DNA from: Cellvibrio japonicus Ueda107 | GTDB lineage: Bacteria; Pseudomonadota; Gammaproteobacteria; Pseudomonadales; Cellvibrionaceae | Direction: 5' to 3' | DNA: 64,000 nt | NCBI RefSeq assembly: GCF_000019225.1 | Contig: NC_010995.1 | Location: 3,108,501-3,172,500, forward strand | Shown here: one piece after another, positions 43,596 through 53,748 of the stretch | Position numbering within the stretch: position 1 is the stretch's first letter | Layout of the letters: every line of letters begins with the position of its first letter | Translations under genes and position numbers: made by a program | Notes under the pieces: generated by a model | The model's input: only the letters and a program-made list of their open reading frames with translations | Told to the model about the DNA's origin: nothing | Database searches by the model: none

Positions 43596-43636
43596 GAAAA
43601 AAAATGCAGCCACCGCGTTGGTGCGGGGCTGCATTT
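43596..43636 (-). terminator. Rho-independent terminator after fecR gene
   Basis: On the minus strand a stem AAATGCAGCC/GGCTGCATTT with a 15-base loop is followed by eight T. It lies 27 bases after the fecR-like stop codon and separates the sigma-FecR unit from the receptor gene. Confidence 0.85.
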
Positions 43637-43663
43637 GAGGAAAGCGCCGTTGAATCAATCAGG

Positions 43664-44632
43664 CTATTGATAAATAAATGTGAGCTTACCGGCTACCGAA
43701 AAGGTTTTCAGGTTGAGTCCCTGTACCAGTTTGTCGAGCAGTTGTTCCGGCTGGCGGGTATCGAGGATCAGTGTGACCTGGTGCTGCGCCAAACTATCAC
43801 CCAACAACACCAACTTGCCCGGATGCCAATGTTCCAGGATAGCCATCACCTCGATCAGCGGCTGGTTCAGGAATACCAATTGTTGATTGCGCCAGGACAG
43901 CAACAGGGATTCATCGGCAACCCCGATAGCGGAAAAACTGCCAGCGCGATAACTAAGTCCTTCGCCGGCATTCAGGATGCGCTGGTTTTGGCTATCGCCC
44001 TCAAGGGATACCCTTACCTGGTGTTCAGTGACTACTACGTCAGCACCGCGAGGCTGCAGGGATACGGCAAAAGCCGTCCCCAATGCCACAGTTTCACCAC
44101 CGGCAGCCATTACCCGAAAGGGGCGCTGCGGGTTGGGAGCAACGTCAAACCACACATCGCCTGACAACACTTCCAGGCGGCGCTCCTTATCGCTGTAGTG
44201 CACGGCCAGTGCAGAATCAGAGTTCAGGTGTGCCCTGGAACCATCCGGAAGCAATACCACCTGCTGTTGACCGATGCCGGTGCGGTAATCAGCGCTGATG
44301 GAAAATGGCCAAAGCACCACGGCCAGAAATAAGCAGGCGGCCAAGCCTGTTAATGCCTGCCACGGGCGCTGGCGATACCAGGCCTGCGATAAGCGCCGCC
44401 CCCCGGCACCGGAAACTCCAATGGAGGTATCATCATTGGCAGCGGGTACGGCCAGTGCAACAGCACTATCGCGCCACAGGGACTGCAGCGCACTATAGGC
44501 CTGCCGATGGCGTGGATCACTGTTATACCACTGCTGGAACGCCTGCTGCTGCGACGCTGACACCGGTGGCTCCAACATCAGTGCAAACCAATGGCTGGCC
44601 TGTTCATCAATAGCGATTTGAGTATCCGTCAC
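43664..44632 (-). CDS. FecR-type anti-sigma/sigma regulator
   Basis: A 322-residue inner-membrane protein that passes the receptor signal to an ECF sigma factor. The N-terminal cytoplasmic part (about 1-90) has the usual DUF4880 type segment (QASHWFALMLEPPVSASQQQ). One membrane helix follows (LTGLAACLFLAVVLWPFSI), then the periplasmic FecR domain with YRTGIGQQQVVLLPDGSRAH and the secretin-like C-terminal part. The start is GTG at 44632 with AGGA about ten bases upstream. It lies 198 bases after the sigma factor gene. Confidence 0.93.
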   Translation of the reverse strand: MTDTQIAIDEQASHWFALMLEPPVSASQQQAFQQWYNSDPRHRQAYSALQSLWRDSAVALAVPAANDDTSIGVSGAGGRRLSQAWYRQRPWQALTGLAACLFLAVVLWPFSISADYRTGIGQQQVVLLPDGSRAHLNSDSALAVHYSDKERRLEVLSGDVWFDVAPNPQRPFRVMAAGGETVALGTAFAVSLQPRGADVVVTEHQVRVSLEGDSQNQRILNAGEGLSYRAGSFSAIGVADESLLLSWRNQQLVFLNQPLIEVMAILEHWHPGKLVLLGDSLAQHQVTLILDTRQPEQLLDKLVQGLNLKTFSVAGKLTFIYQ

Positions 44633-44830
44633 TCGGGATATCCTGCGTTATTCACGGTTGGACTGCCTGCCGTATGCGGGAGAAAACCCGGTTTGCCCAC
44701 ATCCGGTTACGACAGCCTGTTGTTATGATTGAAGACGAACGAAATAGGAAAAAACCCTGCTTTTGTACACAATTTCGTGGATATTGACAGCCTATTTCAT
44801 CGTGACATGGCCCCTGGTTCCTTCGTTGGC

Positions 44831-45343
44831 CTACAGGCCACTCCCCTCGTCCAACTGCGACTTGAGCAGTTGTAGCGCCTTGGTGAAATGACTGAACACC
44901 GTTTTGGGAGAAATATTCAACGCTAAGCCAATCTCAGCCAGAGTCATGCCTTGTACCCGCGACATAATAAACACGTCACGGCAGCGCGGTGGCAACTGAT
45001 CCACGGCGGCGCGAATATTTTCCAATCGCTGCTGACTCGCTGCGCGCACCTCCGGACCCGCCACCTCGGTTGGTATCTCGTCCAGGATGTCCTCCGGTAC
45101 GCTATCGGTACAGCGAATCTGTTCACGGCGAAAGTGATCGATGACCAGATTGCGCGCGATACGAAACAAATAGGCGCGCACTTTCTGTATACCGGGCGGT
45201 TTTTCGTAGAGGGGCTTGAAGCGGATAAACGTGTCCTGCACCAGGTCAGCAGCCATATCCGGGTCGTTAACCTGGCGGCGTAAAAACTGCTCCAACTCTT
45301 TGTGGTGCTCTTTGAAAACGTCTTCGAAGCGACAATCTGCCAT
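44831..45343 (-). CDS. ECF sigma factor of the FecI type
   Basis: A 170-residue extracytoplasmic-function sigma factor. Region 2 (AADLVQDTFIRF and VRAYLFRIARNLVIDHFRRE) and region 4 with its helix-turn-helix (GMTLAEIGLALNISPKTVFSH) are clear. It should transcribe the receptor gene when heme or an iron carrier occupies the receptor. ATG at 45343; an in-frame TTG lies two codons earlier. It is divergent from the heme oxygenase gene, and a Fur-box-like sequence lies about 49 bases upstream. Confidence 0.94.
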   Translation of the reverse strand: MADCRFEDVFKEHHKELEQFLRRQVNDPDMAADLVQDTFIRFKPLYEKPPGIQKVRAYLFRIARNLVIDHFRREQIRCTDSVPEDILDEIPTEVAGPEVRAASQQRLENIRAAVDQLPPRCRDVFIMSRVQGMTLAEIGLALNISPKTVFSHFTKALQLLKSQLDEGSGL

Positions 45344-45391
45344 GGGCAACTACATCATTGGCGGTTAAATAAGGCGCCATGGTGACACCAA

Positions 45392-45406
45392 TAAGAATAA
45401 TTATCA
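45392..45406. promoter_or_regulatory. Fur-box-like sequence in the heme locus
   Basis: On the minus strand TGATAAT-T-ATTCTTA matches the 7-1-7 Fur consensus TGATAATNATTATCA at 12 of 14 positions. It lies in the 241-base divergent region between the ECF sigma factor and heme oxygenase genes, so it could repress both under iron-replete conditions. Confidence 0.6.
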
Positions 45407-45584
45407 ACTGAGAATACTATTGATATAGGGCAGTCACTGCCCCAATAAAAGCCGGGCAGATTTTTTTAAAAAGCAGTGGGAAAGTTTTTAATGTCATTCG
45501 TCCTAACAATATCTGCGCTTGCATAAACGCTGTATTTATCCCGTGCAAACGGTGTCGATACCTATACTGCCCAAGGATTACTCC

Positions 45585-46202
45585 ATGTCCCTACCCCTGA
45601 AAAGTGCCCCCCCTCCGCTGTCTGCCCTGTTAAAAGAAACCTCTACCGGTCATCACGAGGGACTGGATAAGCGCATCATGTCGCTGGCGCCCTTTTCCAG
45701 CCGCGAACGCTATGCGCTGTTCCTGCGCACAATGGCTCGCCTGCACCGGGTGACTACCCGCTGGTTCCAACACCATACCCTGAAAACCTGGCTTCCTGGT
45801 TTGGACGAACGCGATCGCGTGAATGCAGTGCTGCAAGACTGTACCGATCTGGGCGTCAGTCGAGAAGACCAGGCAGAAGATGCCCTGATTGCAGCGCGCA
45901 TGGTCGTGGATAATCCCTACACTGCACTGGGCTGGGCCTATACCATCGAAGGGTCCAACATGGGTGCCGCCTTTCTGTTGAAGATGGCGCGCGCCGAATT
46001 GGGCCTGTCAGAAACTTTTGGAGCCCGCCACATGGCTGGTCACGATGATGGGCGCGGCTTGCACTGGCGCCGCTTCCGCGAAGCACTGGATGCAATTCCC
46101 CTCACGGAAGAACAGCGCGAACTGGCACAGCAAGGCGCCCTGGATGCCTTCAACTTTGCGCGCAAGAGTGTGGACGACTTGATGGCGGACAGCGGGCAAT
46201 AA
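45585..46202 (+). CDS. hemO: Heme oxygenase (HemO/PigA type)
   Basis: Cleaves heme to biliverdin, CO and iron in the cytoplasm. The 205-residue protein aligns with Pseudomonas PigA: the proximal His is His24 in TSTGHHEGLD, the distal helix reads ALGWAYTIEGSNMGAAFLLK with conserved glycines, and FGARHMA and GALDAFNFA follow. The biliverdin isomer produced (alpha, or beta/delta as in PigA) cannot be told. ATG at 45585 follows AAGGA at seven bases. It is the first gene of an overlapping operon with a DUF454 gene and tonB. Confidence 0.94.
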   Translation: MSLPLKSAPPPLSALLKETSTGHHEGLDKRIMSLAPFSSRERYALFLRTMARLHRVTTRWFQHHTLKTWLPGLDERDRVNAVLQDCTDLGVSREDQAEDALIAARMVVDNPYTALGWAYTIEGSNMGAAFLLKMARAELGLSETFGARHMAGHDDGRGLHWRRFREALDAIPLTEEQRELAQQGALDAFNFARKSVDDLMADSGQ

Positions 46203-46582
46203 TGCGCTGGGTGTGGCGCTGTCTGGCACTGGTTGCAGTGGCCTTGGGTTTGATTGGAGTCATAGTACCCGGCATGCCCACCACGGTATTTATGCTGATG
46301 GGCGCCGCTGCTGCCTCTCGCGGCTGGCCAGCCCTGCATGACTGGCTACTATCCCACCCGCGTTTTGGTCCGCCTATCCAGCATTGGCGCAACTACGGAG
46401 CCGTGCCGCGCAAAGCCAAATGGATGGCCTTGATCACCATGCTGCTGAGTATGTGGATGATCTGCAGCTCCGCCACTGCCCTATGGGTCAAGTGGAGTCT
46501 GCCATCCCTCATGAGCGCCATACTGTTATGGTTATGGACACGTCCGGAATGTCCCCGTAAAAATCCAGAGCAAGAGCAATGA
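46202..46582 (+). CDS. DUF454 (YbaN family) inner-membrane protein
   Basis: A 126-residue protein of the YbaN/DUF454 family, of unknown function. It has an N-terminal hydrophobic hairpin (ALVAVALGLIGVIVPGMPTTVFMLM, with the family's GxxxPxxPTxxF signature), a central SHPRFGPPIQHWRNYG segment that is also a family signature, and further hydrophobic stretches in the C-terminal half. Its start overlaps the hemO stop by one base (TAATG). Presence between hemO and tonB suggests a part in heme or iron handling. Confidence 0.9.
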   Translation: MRWVWRCLALVAVALGLIGVIVPGMPTTVFMLMGAAAASRGWPALHDWLLSHPRFGPPIQHWRNYGAVPRKAKWMALITMLLSMWMICSSATALWVKWSLPSLMSAILLWLWTRPECPRKNPEQEQ

Positions 46583-47385
46583 CAACAGCCCTGTATTATC
46601 AGGGTTGCGAACATCCCGACAGGGAAAAGCTGCCCAACACCCTCTCACTCATCAGCGTTGTATTGATTCACGCCCTGCTGATCGGCATGGCCTTTTGGCA
46701 CCCCGCATACCTGCAGCCGGTACTGCCTGACAGTCCACCCCGCATCATGGAGGCAGCCCTGATTACGGCTGCGCCTCCCCACCAGCCGACTGAATTACCG
46801 CCAGGGCCGCAGCAGGTGGAGGCCGTGGCCACCCCCGAACCCATGGTCAAACCGGAACAAGCCCCCGAACTACTCACCCATAAAGAGGCGGAAACAGTTA
46901 TTCGGTCCGCCCCCGAAGTGCCAAAACCCCCGCGCGAAAAAAAGGTTGAAGAGATTGTTAAAGAGGCACCTGTCGTCAACCCTGTGGACGCGACACAATC
47001 AGCCCCGGAAACGACAGCCCCGGCGGCGGTGGAAGCGCAACCTGCCGAAACAGCCACCGCCATCGCCACCGGCATACAACAGCAAATCCGCGCGGCAACA
47101 CTCAACTGGCAAAGCTTATTGCAAATGCACCTTGAACAGCGCAAACGCTACCCGCGCCGCGCGCAAATGCGCCACCAGGAAGGTGTTCCCCTGGTGAGGT
47201 TTACCATGGACCGCAGCGGTCAGGTGTTATCTGCAGAACTTATTAAAACCAGTGGACATGGCGAACTGGATAAAGAGGCCATCGCACTGGTAAAACGCGC
47301 CGCACCACTACCGCCGCCCCCGGCGGATATTCAGGGGGAAACACTGACGCTGACCCTGCCAATCGAATTTTTTATTCACCATTAA
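46579..47385 (+). CDS. tonB: TonB energy-transducing protein
   Basis: Couples the inner-membrane proton gradient to the TonB-dependent receptor. The 268-residue protein has an N-terminal anchor (TLSLISVVLIHALLIGMAFW), a long proline-, glutamate- and lysine-rich periplasmic spacer, and a C-terminal TonB domain (YPRRAQMRHQEGVPLVRFTM in outline) ending with LTLTLPIEFFIHH. Start overlaps the DUF454 stop by four bases (ATGA). No exbB or exbD is seen in the window, so it must use those encoded elsewhere. Confidence 0.94.
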   Translation: MTTALYYQGCEHPDREKLPNTLSLISVVLIHALLIGMAFWHPAYLQPVLPDSPPRIMEAALITAAPPHQPTELPPGPQQVEAVATPEPMVKPEQAPELLTHKEAETVIRSAPEVPKPPREKKVEEIVKEAPVVNPVDATQSAPETTAPAAVEAQPAETATAIATGIQQQIRAATLNWQSLLQMHLEQRKRYPRRAQMRHQEGVPLVRFTMDRSGQVLSAELIKTSGHGELDKEAIALVKRAAPLPPPPADIQGETLTLTLPIEFFIHH

Positions 47386-47399
47386 ATTCTCAAGCTATA

Positions 47400-47439
47400 A
47401 AAAAGCCGCGGTTAACACCCTGGTTAACCGCGGCTTTTT
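47400..47439. terminator. Bidirectional terminator between tonB and greA
   Basis: AAAAAGCCGCGGTTAAC, a six-base loop, and its 17-bp perfect complement ending TTTTT. It serves tonB (plus) and greA (minus). Confidence 0.93.
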
Positions 47440-47474
47440 ATTCCGCCCGCCATCCGATGGATAAGCGCTGTTTT

Positions 47475-47954
47475 TTATAAATGTTCTACTTTATCAATTT
47501 CGTATTCCACATCGCCACCGGGAGCGCGCACGATCACCACATCACCTTCTTCTTTACCCACCAGGGCACGGGCGATGGGCGAGTTCACCGAAATTTTGTT
47601 CGCTTTCACTTCCGCTTCGTCGTCGCCCACAATTTGGTAGGTCAAGGCTTGCTCGGTTTCTATATTGATAATAGTTACCGTCGTGCCAAAGATCACCTTG
47701 CCAGTATGGGGAATGGTTGTCACATCGATAATCTGGGCATTGCTGAGCTTGCCTTCGATTTCCTTAATCCGCCCCTCGCAAAAACTCTGCTGTTCACGCG
47801 CGGCAGAGTATTCTGCATTCTCCTTCAAATCACCGTGTTCACGCGCTTCTGCGATAGCCTGCACAATGCGCGGACGCTGGACCTTTTTCAGATCCTCTAA
47901 TTCAAGGCGCAGTTTTTCTGCGCCTGTGATTGTCATTGGAAATTTAGTGCTCAT
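47475..47954 (-). CDS. greA: Transcription elongation factor GreA
   Basis: Rescues backtracked RNA polymerase by stimulating transcript cleavage. The 159-residue protein has the N-terminal coiled coil with its acidic tip (RPRIVQAIAEAREHGDLKEN, ending in DLKENAEYSAA) and the C-terminal FKBP-like domain. The ATG at 47954 is preferred because AAGGA lies seven bases upstream; the ATG two codons before is too close. It follows carB by 15 bases, as in many gammaproteobacteria. Confidence 0.97.
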   Translation of the reverse strand: MSTKFPMTITGAEKLRLELEDLKKVQRPRIVQAIAEAREHGDLKENAEYSAAREQQSFCEGRIKEIEGKLSNAQIIDVTTIPHTGKVIFGTTVTIINIETEQALTYQIVGDDEAEVKANKISVNSPIARALVGKEEGDVVIVRAPGGDVEYEIDKVEHL

Positions 47955-47969
47955 CGTCATTTCCTTAAA

Positions 47970-50900
47970 CTATTTCATGCGTGTGTGCAGATCTTGCAGA
48001 CGACGCACTTCAATATCTTTAACTTCTTTGAGTGACATACACACCGCAAAACCCGCAGCCAGGGTCGTGTTGTAGTAAACACGGTGGTTTTCGGCACTGC
48101 GGCGGATCGATGAAGAATCGCGTGTCGCCTGGCGCCCTTCTACCGTGTTGATGATCAAATCGATCTCATCATTCTTGATCATATCCACAATATGGGGACG
48201 GCCTTCCTGAACCTTGTTAACAACGTGCACTTTCAGGCCAGCAGCCTCAAGGACTGCTGCAGTTCCGCGGGTGGCCACCAGTTTAAAACCAAGCTCGGCC
48301 AAGTCCTTACCTACGCTGACGATACCGGCTTTATCCATATCGCGCACGCTGATAAAGGCAGTACCCGACGTTGGGATACGGTTGTTGGCACCCAATTGGG
48401 ACTTGCCGTAGGCCTCGCCAAAGCTGTTGCCCACCCCCATCACCTCACCGGTGGATTTCATTTCCGGGCCGAGGATCGGATCTACCGCCGGGAACTTGTT
48501 AAAGGGGAATACCGCTTCTTTAACACTGTAGTAATCGGGGATGATTTCCTTGGTAAAGCCCTGGGCTTCCAGGGAAACACCGGCCTGGCAACGCGCCGCC
48601 ACCTTGGCCAGGGATATGCCGATACACTTGGACACAAAGGGCACGGTACGCGAGGCGCGCGGGTTAACCTCGATCACATAGATCTTGCCATCCTGGTAGG
48701 CCAATTGGGTATTCATCAAACCGATCACACCCAACTCGATCGCCATCTTCTTGACGATCTCGCGCATGTCATCCTGCACATCGGCAGGCAGCGAGTAAGG
48801 TGGCAGGGAGCAGGCCGAATCACCGGAGTGAACACCACACTGCTCAATATGCTGCATGATGCCGCCAATCACCACCTGCTTGCCATCGGAGACCGAGTCG
48901 ATATCCACTTCAATGGCATTATTGAGGAAGTGGTCGAGCAGCACCGGCGCATCTTCCGAGACCTGTACCGCGGTGCGCATATAGGTGCGCAGCTCATCTT
49001 CTTTGTAGACGATTTCCATGGCGCGGCCACCCAGCACATAGGATGGGCGCACGACCAGCGGGTAACCTACCTGGTCAGCCGCAACCAACGCCTCTTCCAG
49101 CGAGCGGACAATAGCGTTAGGCGGTTGCAGCAAACCGAGCTTTTCAATCATTTGCTGGAAGCGCTCGCGGTCTTCTGCCTTATCGATGGCATCCGGGCTG
49201 GTGCCGATAATGGGTACGCCTTCTGCCTCAAGTGCGCGGGCAAGTTTCAGCGGCGTCTGGCCACCAAACTGGACAATAACACCTGCCGGTTTTTCTTTAT
49301 GGACGATTTCCAATACATCTTCCAGGGTCACCGGCTCGAAGAACAGGCGATCAGACGTATCGTAGTCGGTAGAAACCGTCTCGGGGTTACAGTTGACCAT
49401 AATGGTTTCGTAGCCATCTTCGCGCATGGCGAGGGCAGCGTGTACGCAGCAGTAGTCAAACTCGATCCCCTGGCCAATACGGTTGGGACCACCGCCAATC
49501 ACCAGGATTTTTTTCTTGTCGCTGGGGTTGGCTTCGCACTCTTCCTCGTAGGTGGAGTACATATAAGCCGTGGAAGTCGCGAACTCGGCCGCACAGGTAT
49601 CCACGCGCTTGTAAACCGGGCGGATATCCAAACTCTGGCGCTGGGTGCGAACCGCTTTTTCCGTGGTCGCCAACAACAGGGCGAGGCGCTTGTCCGAGAA
49701 GCCTTTGCGCTTCAAGCGGTAGAGCTGGTCGGCATCCAATTGGTTGAGGGATTTGCCGCGCAGGGATTGCTCGATATCGATCAGCTCTTTTACCTGTACC
49801 AAAAACCAGGGATCGATTTTGGAAAGGTTGAACGCGTCGTTGACACTCATGCCCATACGGAAAGCATCGCCGACATACCAGATACGCTCAGCGCCAGCGG
49901 TGGTCAGTTCGCGGCGCACTTTGGCAGCGCCTTCCTCGGTGGTGTAATCCACCTTGGATTCAAAACCGGCAGAGCCCACTTCCAGGCCGCGCAGGGCTTT
50001 TTGCAATGACTCCTGGAAAGTGCGGCCAATCGCCATCACTTCACCCACCGATTTCATTTGCGTCGTCAAGCGCGCATCGGCATCGCCAAATTTCTCAAAG
50101 GTGAAACGCGGTACCTTGGTGACGACATAATCAATTGAAGGCTCGAAGGATGCCGGTGTGGCACCACCGGTGATTTCGTTTTGCAACTCATCCAGGGTGT
50201 AACCCACCGCGAGCTTGGCAGCCACTTTTGCAATCGGAAAACCGGTTGCCTTGGAAGCGAGGGCGGATGAACGCGATACACGCGGGTTCATCTCAATAAC
50301 GACCATGCGACCATCAACCGGGTTTACCGCAAACTGGACGTTGGAGCCGCCGGTTTCCACACCGATTTCACGCAATACTGCCACCGAGGCATTACGCATG
50401 ATCTGGTATTCCTTATCGGTCAGGGTCTGCGCTGGCGCTACGGTAATGGAGTCGCCGGTGTGGACACCCATGGGGTCAAAGTTTTCAATAGAACAGACGA
50501 TAATACAGTTGTCATTTTTATCGCGCACCACTTCCATCTCGTACTCTTTCCAGCCGAGCAGTGATTCGTCGATCAGCAATTCATTGGTCGGTGACAGGTC
50601 GAGGCCACGCGCACAAATTTCTTCAAACTCTTCCCAGTTGTAGGCGATACCGCCGCCTGAACCGCCCATGGTAAAGGAAGGGCGAATGATGCAGGGAAAG
50701 CCAAACTCTTTGGGTACTTCCTTGGCTTCTTCCATACTGTGCACGATACGCGCACGCGCACATTCCAGACCGATACGCTTCATCGCCTGGTCGAACAAAT
50801 TGCGGTCTTCTGCTTTGTTGATGGCCTCTTCTTTGGCGCCGATCAATTCCACATTGTATTTTTCCAACACGCCGTTTTTAGCCAGGGCCAGGGCGCAGTT

Positions 50901-51188
50901 CAATGCCGTTTGTCCACCCATGGTAGGCAGGATGACATCGGGGCGCTCTTTTTCGATGATCTTGGCAACGGTTTGCCATTCGATGGGTTCGATGTAGGTG
51001 GCATCGGCCATGGCCGGATCGGTCATGATAGTCGCCGGGTTGGAGTTCACCAGGATGACACGGTAACCCTCTTCACGCAGGGCCTTACAGGCTTGGGCGC
51101 CAGAGTAGTCAAACTCACAGGCCTGACCGATTACAATCGGGCCAGCGCCGAGAATCAAAATACTGTTTATGTCGGTACGTTTTGGCAT
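47970..51188 (-). CDS. carB: Carbamoyl-phosphate synthase large subunit
   Basis: Makes carbamoyl phosphate for arginine and pyrimidine synthesis from bicarbonate, ammonia (from CarA) and two ATP. The 1072-residue protein has the expected duplicated ATP-grasp halves, each with a glycine-rich loop: MGGSGGGIAYNWEEFE in the first and SYVLGGRAMEIVYKEDEL in the second. A C-terminal MGS-like allosteric domain follows (TRGTAAVLEAAGLKV). ATG at 51188. It lies 11 bases after carA and 15 bases before greA. Confidence 0.99.
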   Translation of the reverse strand: MPKRTDINSILILGAGPIVIGQACEFDYSGAQACKALREEGYRVILVNSNPATIMTDPAMADATYIEPIEWQTVAKIIEKERPDVILPTMGGQTALNCALALAKNGVLEKYNVELIGAKEEAINKAEDRNLFDQAMKRIGLECARARIVHSMEEAKEVPKEFGFPCIIRPSFTMGGSGGGIAYNWEEFEEICARGLDLSPTNELLIDESLLGWKEYEMEVVRDKNDNCIIVCSIENFDPMGVHTGDSITVAPAQTLTDKEYQIMRNASVAVLREIGVETGGSNVQFAVNPVDGRMVVIEMNPRVSRSSALASKATGFPIAKVAAKLAVGYTLDELQNEITGGATPASFEPSIDYVVTKVPRFTFEKFGDADARLTTQMKSVGEVMAIGRTFQESLQKALRGLEVGSAGFESKVDYTTEEGAAKVRRELTTAGAERIWYVGDAFRMGMSVNDAFNLSKIDPWFLVQVKELIDIEQSLRGKSLNQLDADQLYRLKRKGFSDKRLALLLATTEKAVRTQRQSLDIRPVYKRVDTCAAEFATSTAYMYSTYEEECEANPSDKKKILVIGGGPNRIGQGIEFDYCCVHAALAMREDGYETIMVNCNPETVSTDYDTSDRLFFEPVTLEDVLEIVHKEKPAGVIVQFGGQTPLKLARALEAEGVPIIGTSPDAIDKAEDRERFQQMIEKLGLLQPPNAIVRSLEEALVAADQVGYPLVVRPSYVLGGRAMEIVYKEDELRTYMRTAVQVSEDAPVLLDHFLNNAIEVDIDSVSDGKQVVIGGIMQHIEQCGVHSGDSACSLPPYSLPADVQDDMREIVKKMAIELGVIGLMNTQLAYQDGKIYVIEVNPRASRTVPFVSKCIGISLAKVAARCQAGVSLEAQGFTKEIIPDYYSVKEAVFPFNKFPAVDPILGPEMKSTGEVMGVGNSFGEAYGKSQLGANNRIPTSGTAFISVRDMDKAGIVSVGKDLAELGFKLVATRGTAAVLEAAGLKVHVVNKVQEGRPHIVDMIKNDEIDLIINTVEGRQATRDSSSIRRSAENHRVYYNTTLAAGFAVCMSLKEVKDIEVRRLQDLHTRMK

Positions 51189-51199
51189 GTCGGCTCCGG

Positions 51200-52360
<1,161 letters not shown>

Positions 52361-52592
52361 AACAACCTCCTGAGCTGGTTGGTTTTTTGGCTTTGAGAAC
52401 ACCGGAAGGCGTAGCGCCCCCTGGATACCCTTAGAGCAAACGAAATAAATAGCGGTTCGATGCACGCCAATAGACAGAATTCACTTTCTTAGGGCTCAAC
52501 CGGGCAATCGCACTGACACTGATAAGGTGGGCTGCGCGATAAGTCATTGAGTTCAAAGGCAAAATTGATCTGGCTATGGAACGTTTGGTTGT
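52361..52592 (-). promoter_or_regulatory. carAB upstream region
   Basis: About 230 bases between a terminator hairpin and the carA start. It should hold the carAB promoter and any arginine/pyrimidine control sites, but I cannot point to a convincing -35/-10 pair or operator. Confidence 0.4.
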
Positions 52593-52626
52593 AAAAAAGC
52601 GAGATGAAAACCAATTCTCATCTCGC
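52593..52626 (-). terminator. Rho-independent terminator between dapB and carA
   Basis: GCGAGATGA and its complement form a 9-bp stem with a ten-base loop, followed by TTTTTT on the minus strand. It lies about 300 bases after dapB and 233 bases before carA. Confidence 0.85.
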
Positions 52627-52928
52627 TCTTTATGTTCTTGTGCGAACCTGTTTGTAGTTTTTAGGCGCCCTTGACAGGGTCAGGACGCAATCTGGCTGCG
52701 AATTCTACGGGACTGATGCCCGGCTGTCCATGGGAATCTGGCCGGAATCCCGCCCAAGTACCGATTGCCTGGCAAACTTGCCCGGCATCAACTCCGCAGG
52801 CAGGGAATGTGCTGCCACATTCCAGCTTAAGCTATTTAACGCTAAAGAGAAGGTCGGCCACCAGGTTGAATAGCGGCAGATCAGGGGCGAAAGCGTAACG
52901 CACAGCCCCTGATCCGGTTGTACACCGC
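52627..52928. other. Non-coding stretch after dapB
   Basis: Holds a 10-bp hairpin (GATCAGGGGC stem, 52879-52914) 15 bases after the dapB stop, without a T run. No convincing coding frame was found in the remaining 250 bases. Confidence 0.4.
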
Positions 52929-53732
52929 CTAACGCAAACCCAACACATCCTGCATATCGAACAAACCGGACGTCTGCTGTTGCAGCCAAATAGCCGCGCG
53001 CACGGCACCGTTGGAAAAGGCCAGGCGGCTGCTGGCTTTATGGGTAATTTCGACGCGCTCACCGTCGGCCATAAACATGACAGTGTGATCGCCCACCACA
53101 TCGCCGCCGCGCACGGTGGCAAAGCCGATGGTGTCGGCGGGGCGCGGGCCGATTTGGCCTTCGCGACCGTAAACTGCCACCTTATCCAGATCGCGCTCCA
53201 GCGCCTTGGCCAGCACTTCCCCCATGCGCACGGCAGTGCCTGAGGGAGAGTCTACTTTATGGCGATGATGGGCTTCATAGACTTCAACATCATACCCCTC
53301 GCCCAGCACGCGGGCAGCCAGGTCCAGCAATTTAAAACACAGGTTTACACCGGTTGAAAAGTTGGCTGATAGCAGCAGTGGGATCTGTGTTTGATACGCC
53401 AGGAGTTCGGCTTTTTCTGCGACACTAAAACCGGTTGTGCCAATCACAACCGGCTTGTTATGCGCCGCGCAGACCCTGGCGTTATCGAGGGTTGCCAGGG
53501 GCGAACTAAAATCGATAAGCACATCAAACTGATCGACCACCTCTGCCAGGCTGCCCACAATCGCCACCCCCAGCTTGCCCACATTGCCCAACTCACCGGC
53601 ATCTGCGCCGATCAAGGAGCTACCGGAGCGAACAATGGCGGCGCCCAGGGCGGTATCGGGATTTTTGTGGGTGGATTCGATCAGTGCCTTTCCCATACGG
53701 CCAGCGGCGCCGGCAATTGCAATGCGAGTCAT
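52929..53732 (-). CDS. dapB: 4-hydroxy-tetrahydrodipicolinate reductase
   Basis: NAD(P)H-dependent step of lysine and diaminopimelate synthesis. The 267-residue protein has the nucleotide-binding IAGAAGRMGKALIE motif and the substrate/catalytic segment EAHHRHKVDSPSGTA. ATG at 53732 is chosen from the family start; the longer open frame upstream is in the ribA gene's end region. It lies 16 bases after the ribA stop codon. Confidence 0.98.
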   Translation of the reverse strand: MTRIAIAGAAGRMGKALIESTHKNPDTALGAAIVRSGSSLIGADAGELGNVGKLGVAIVGSLAEVVDQFDVLIDFSSPLATLDNARVCAAHNKPVVIGTTGFSVAEKAELLAYQTQIPLLLSANFSTGVNLCFKLLDLAARVLGEGYDVEVYEAHHRHKVDSPSGTAVRMGEVLAKALERDLDKVAVYGREGQIGPRPADTIGFATVRGGDVVGDHTVMFMADGERVEITHKASSRLAFSNGAVRAAIWLQQQTSGLFDMQDVLGLR

Positions 53733-53748
53733 GTGTCTGTCCTGCGAA

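Noticed and set aside
48192..50009. Long 605-codon open frame on the plus strand
   Set aside because: It is antisense to carB, which is unmistakable; its composition is that of a shadow frame.
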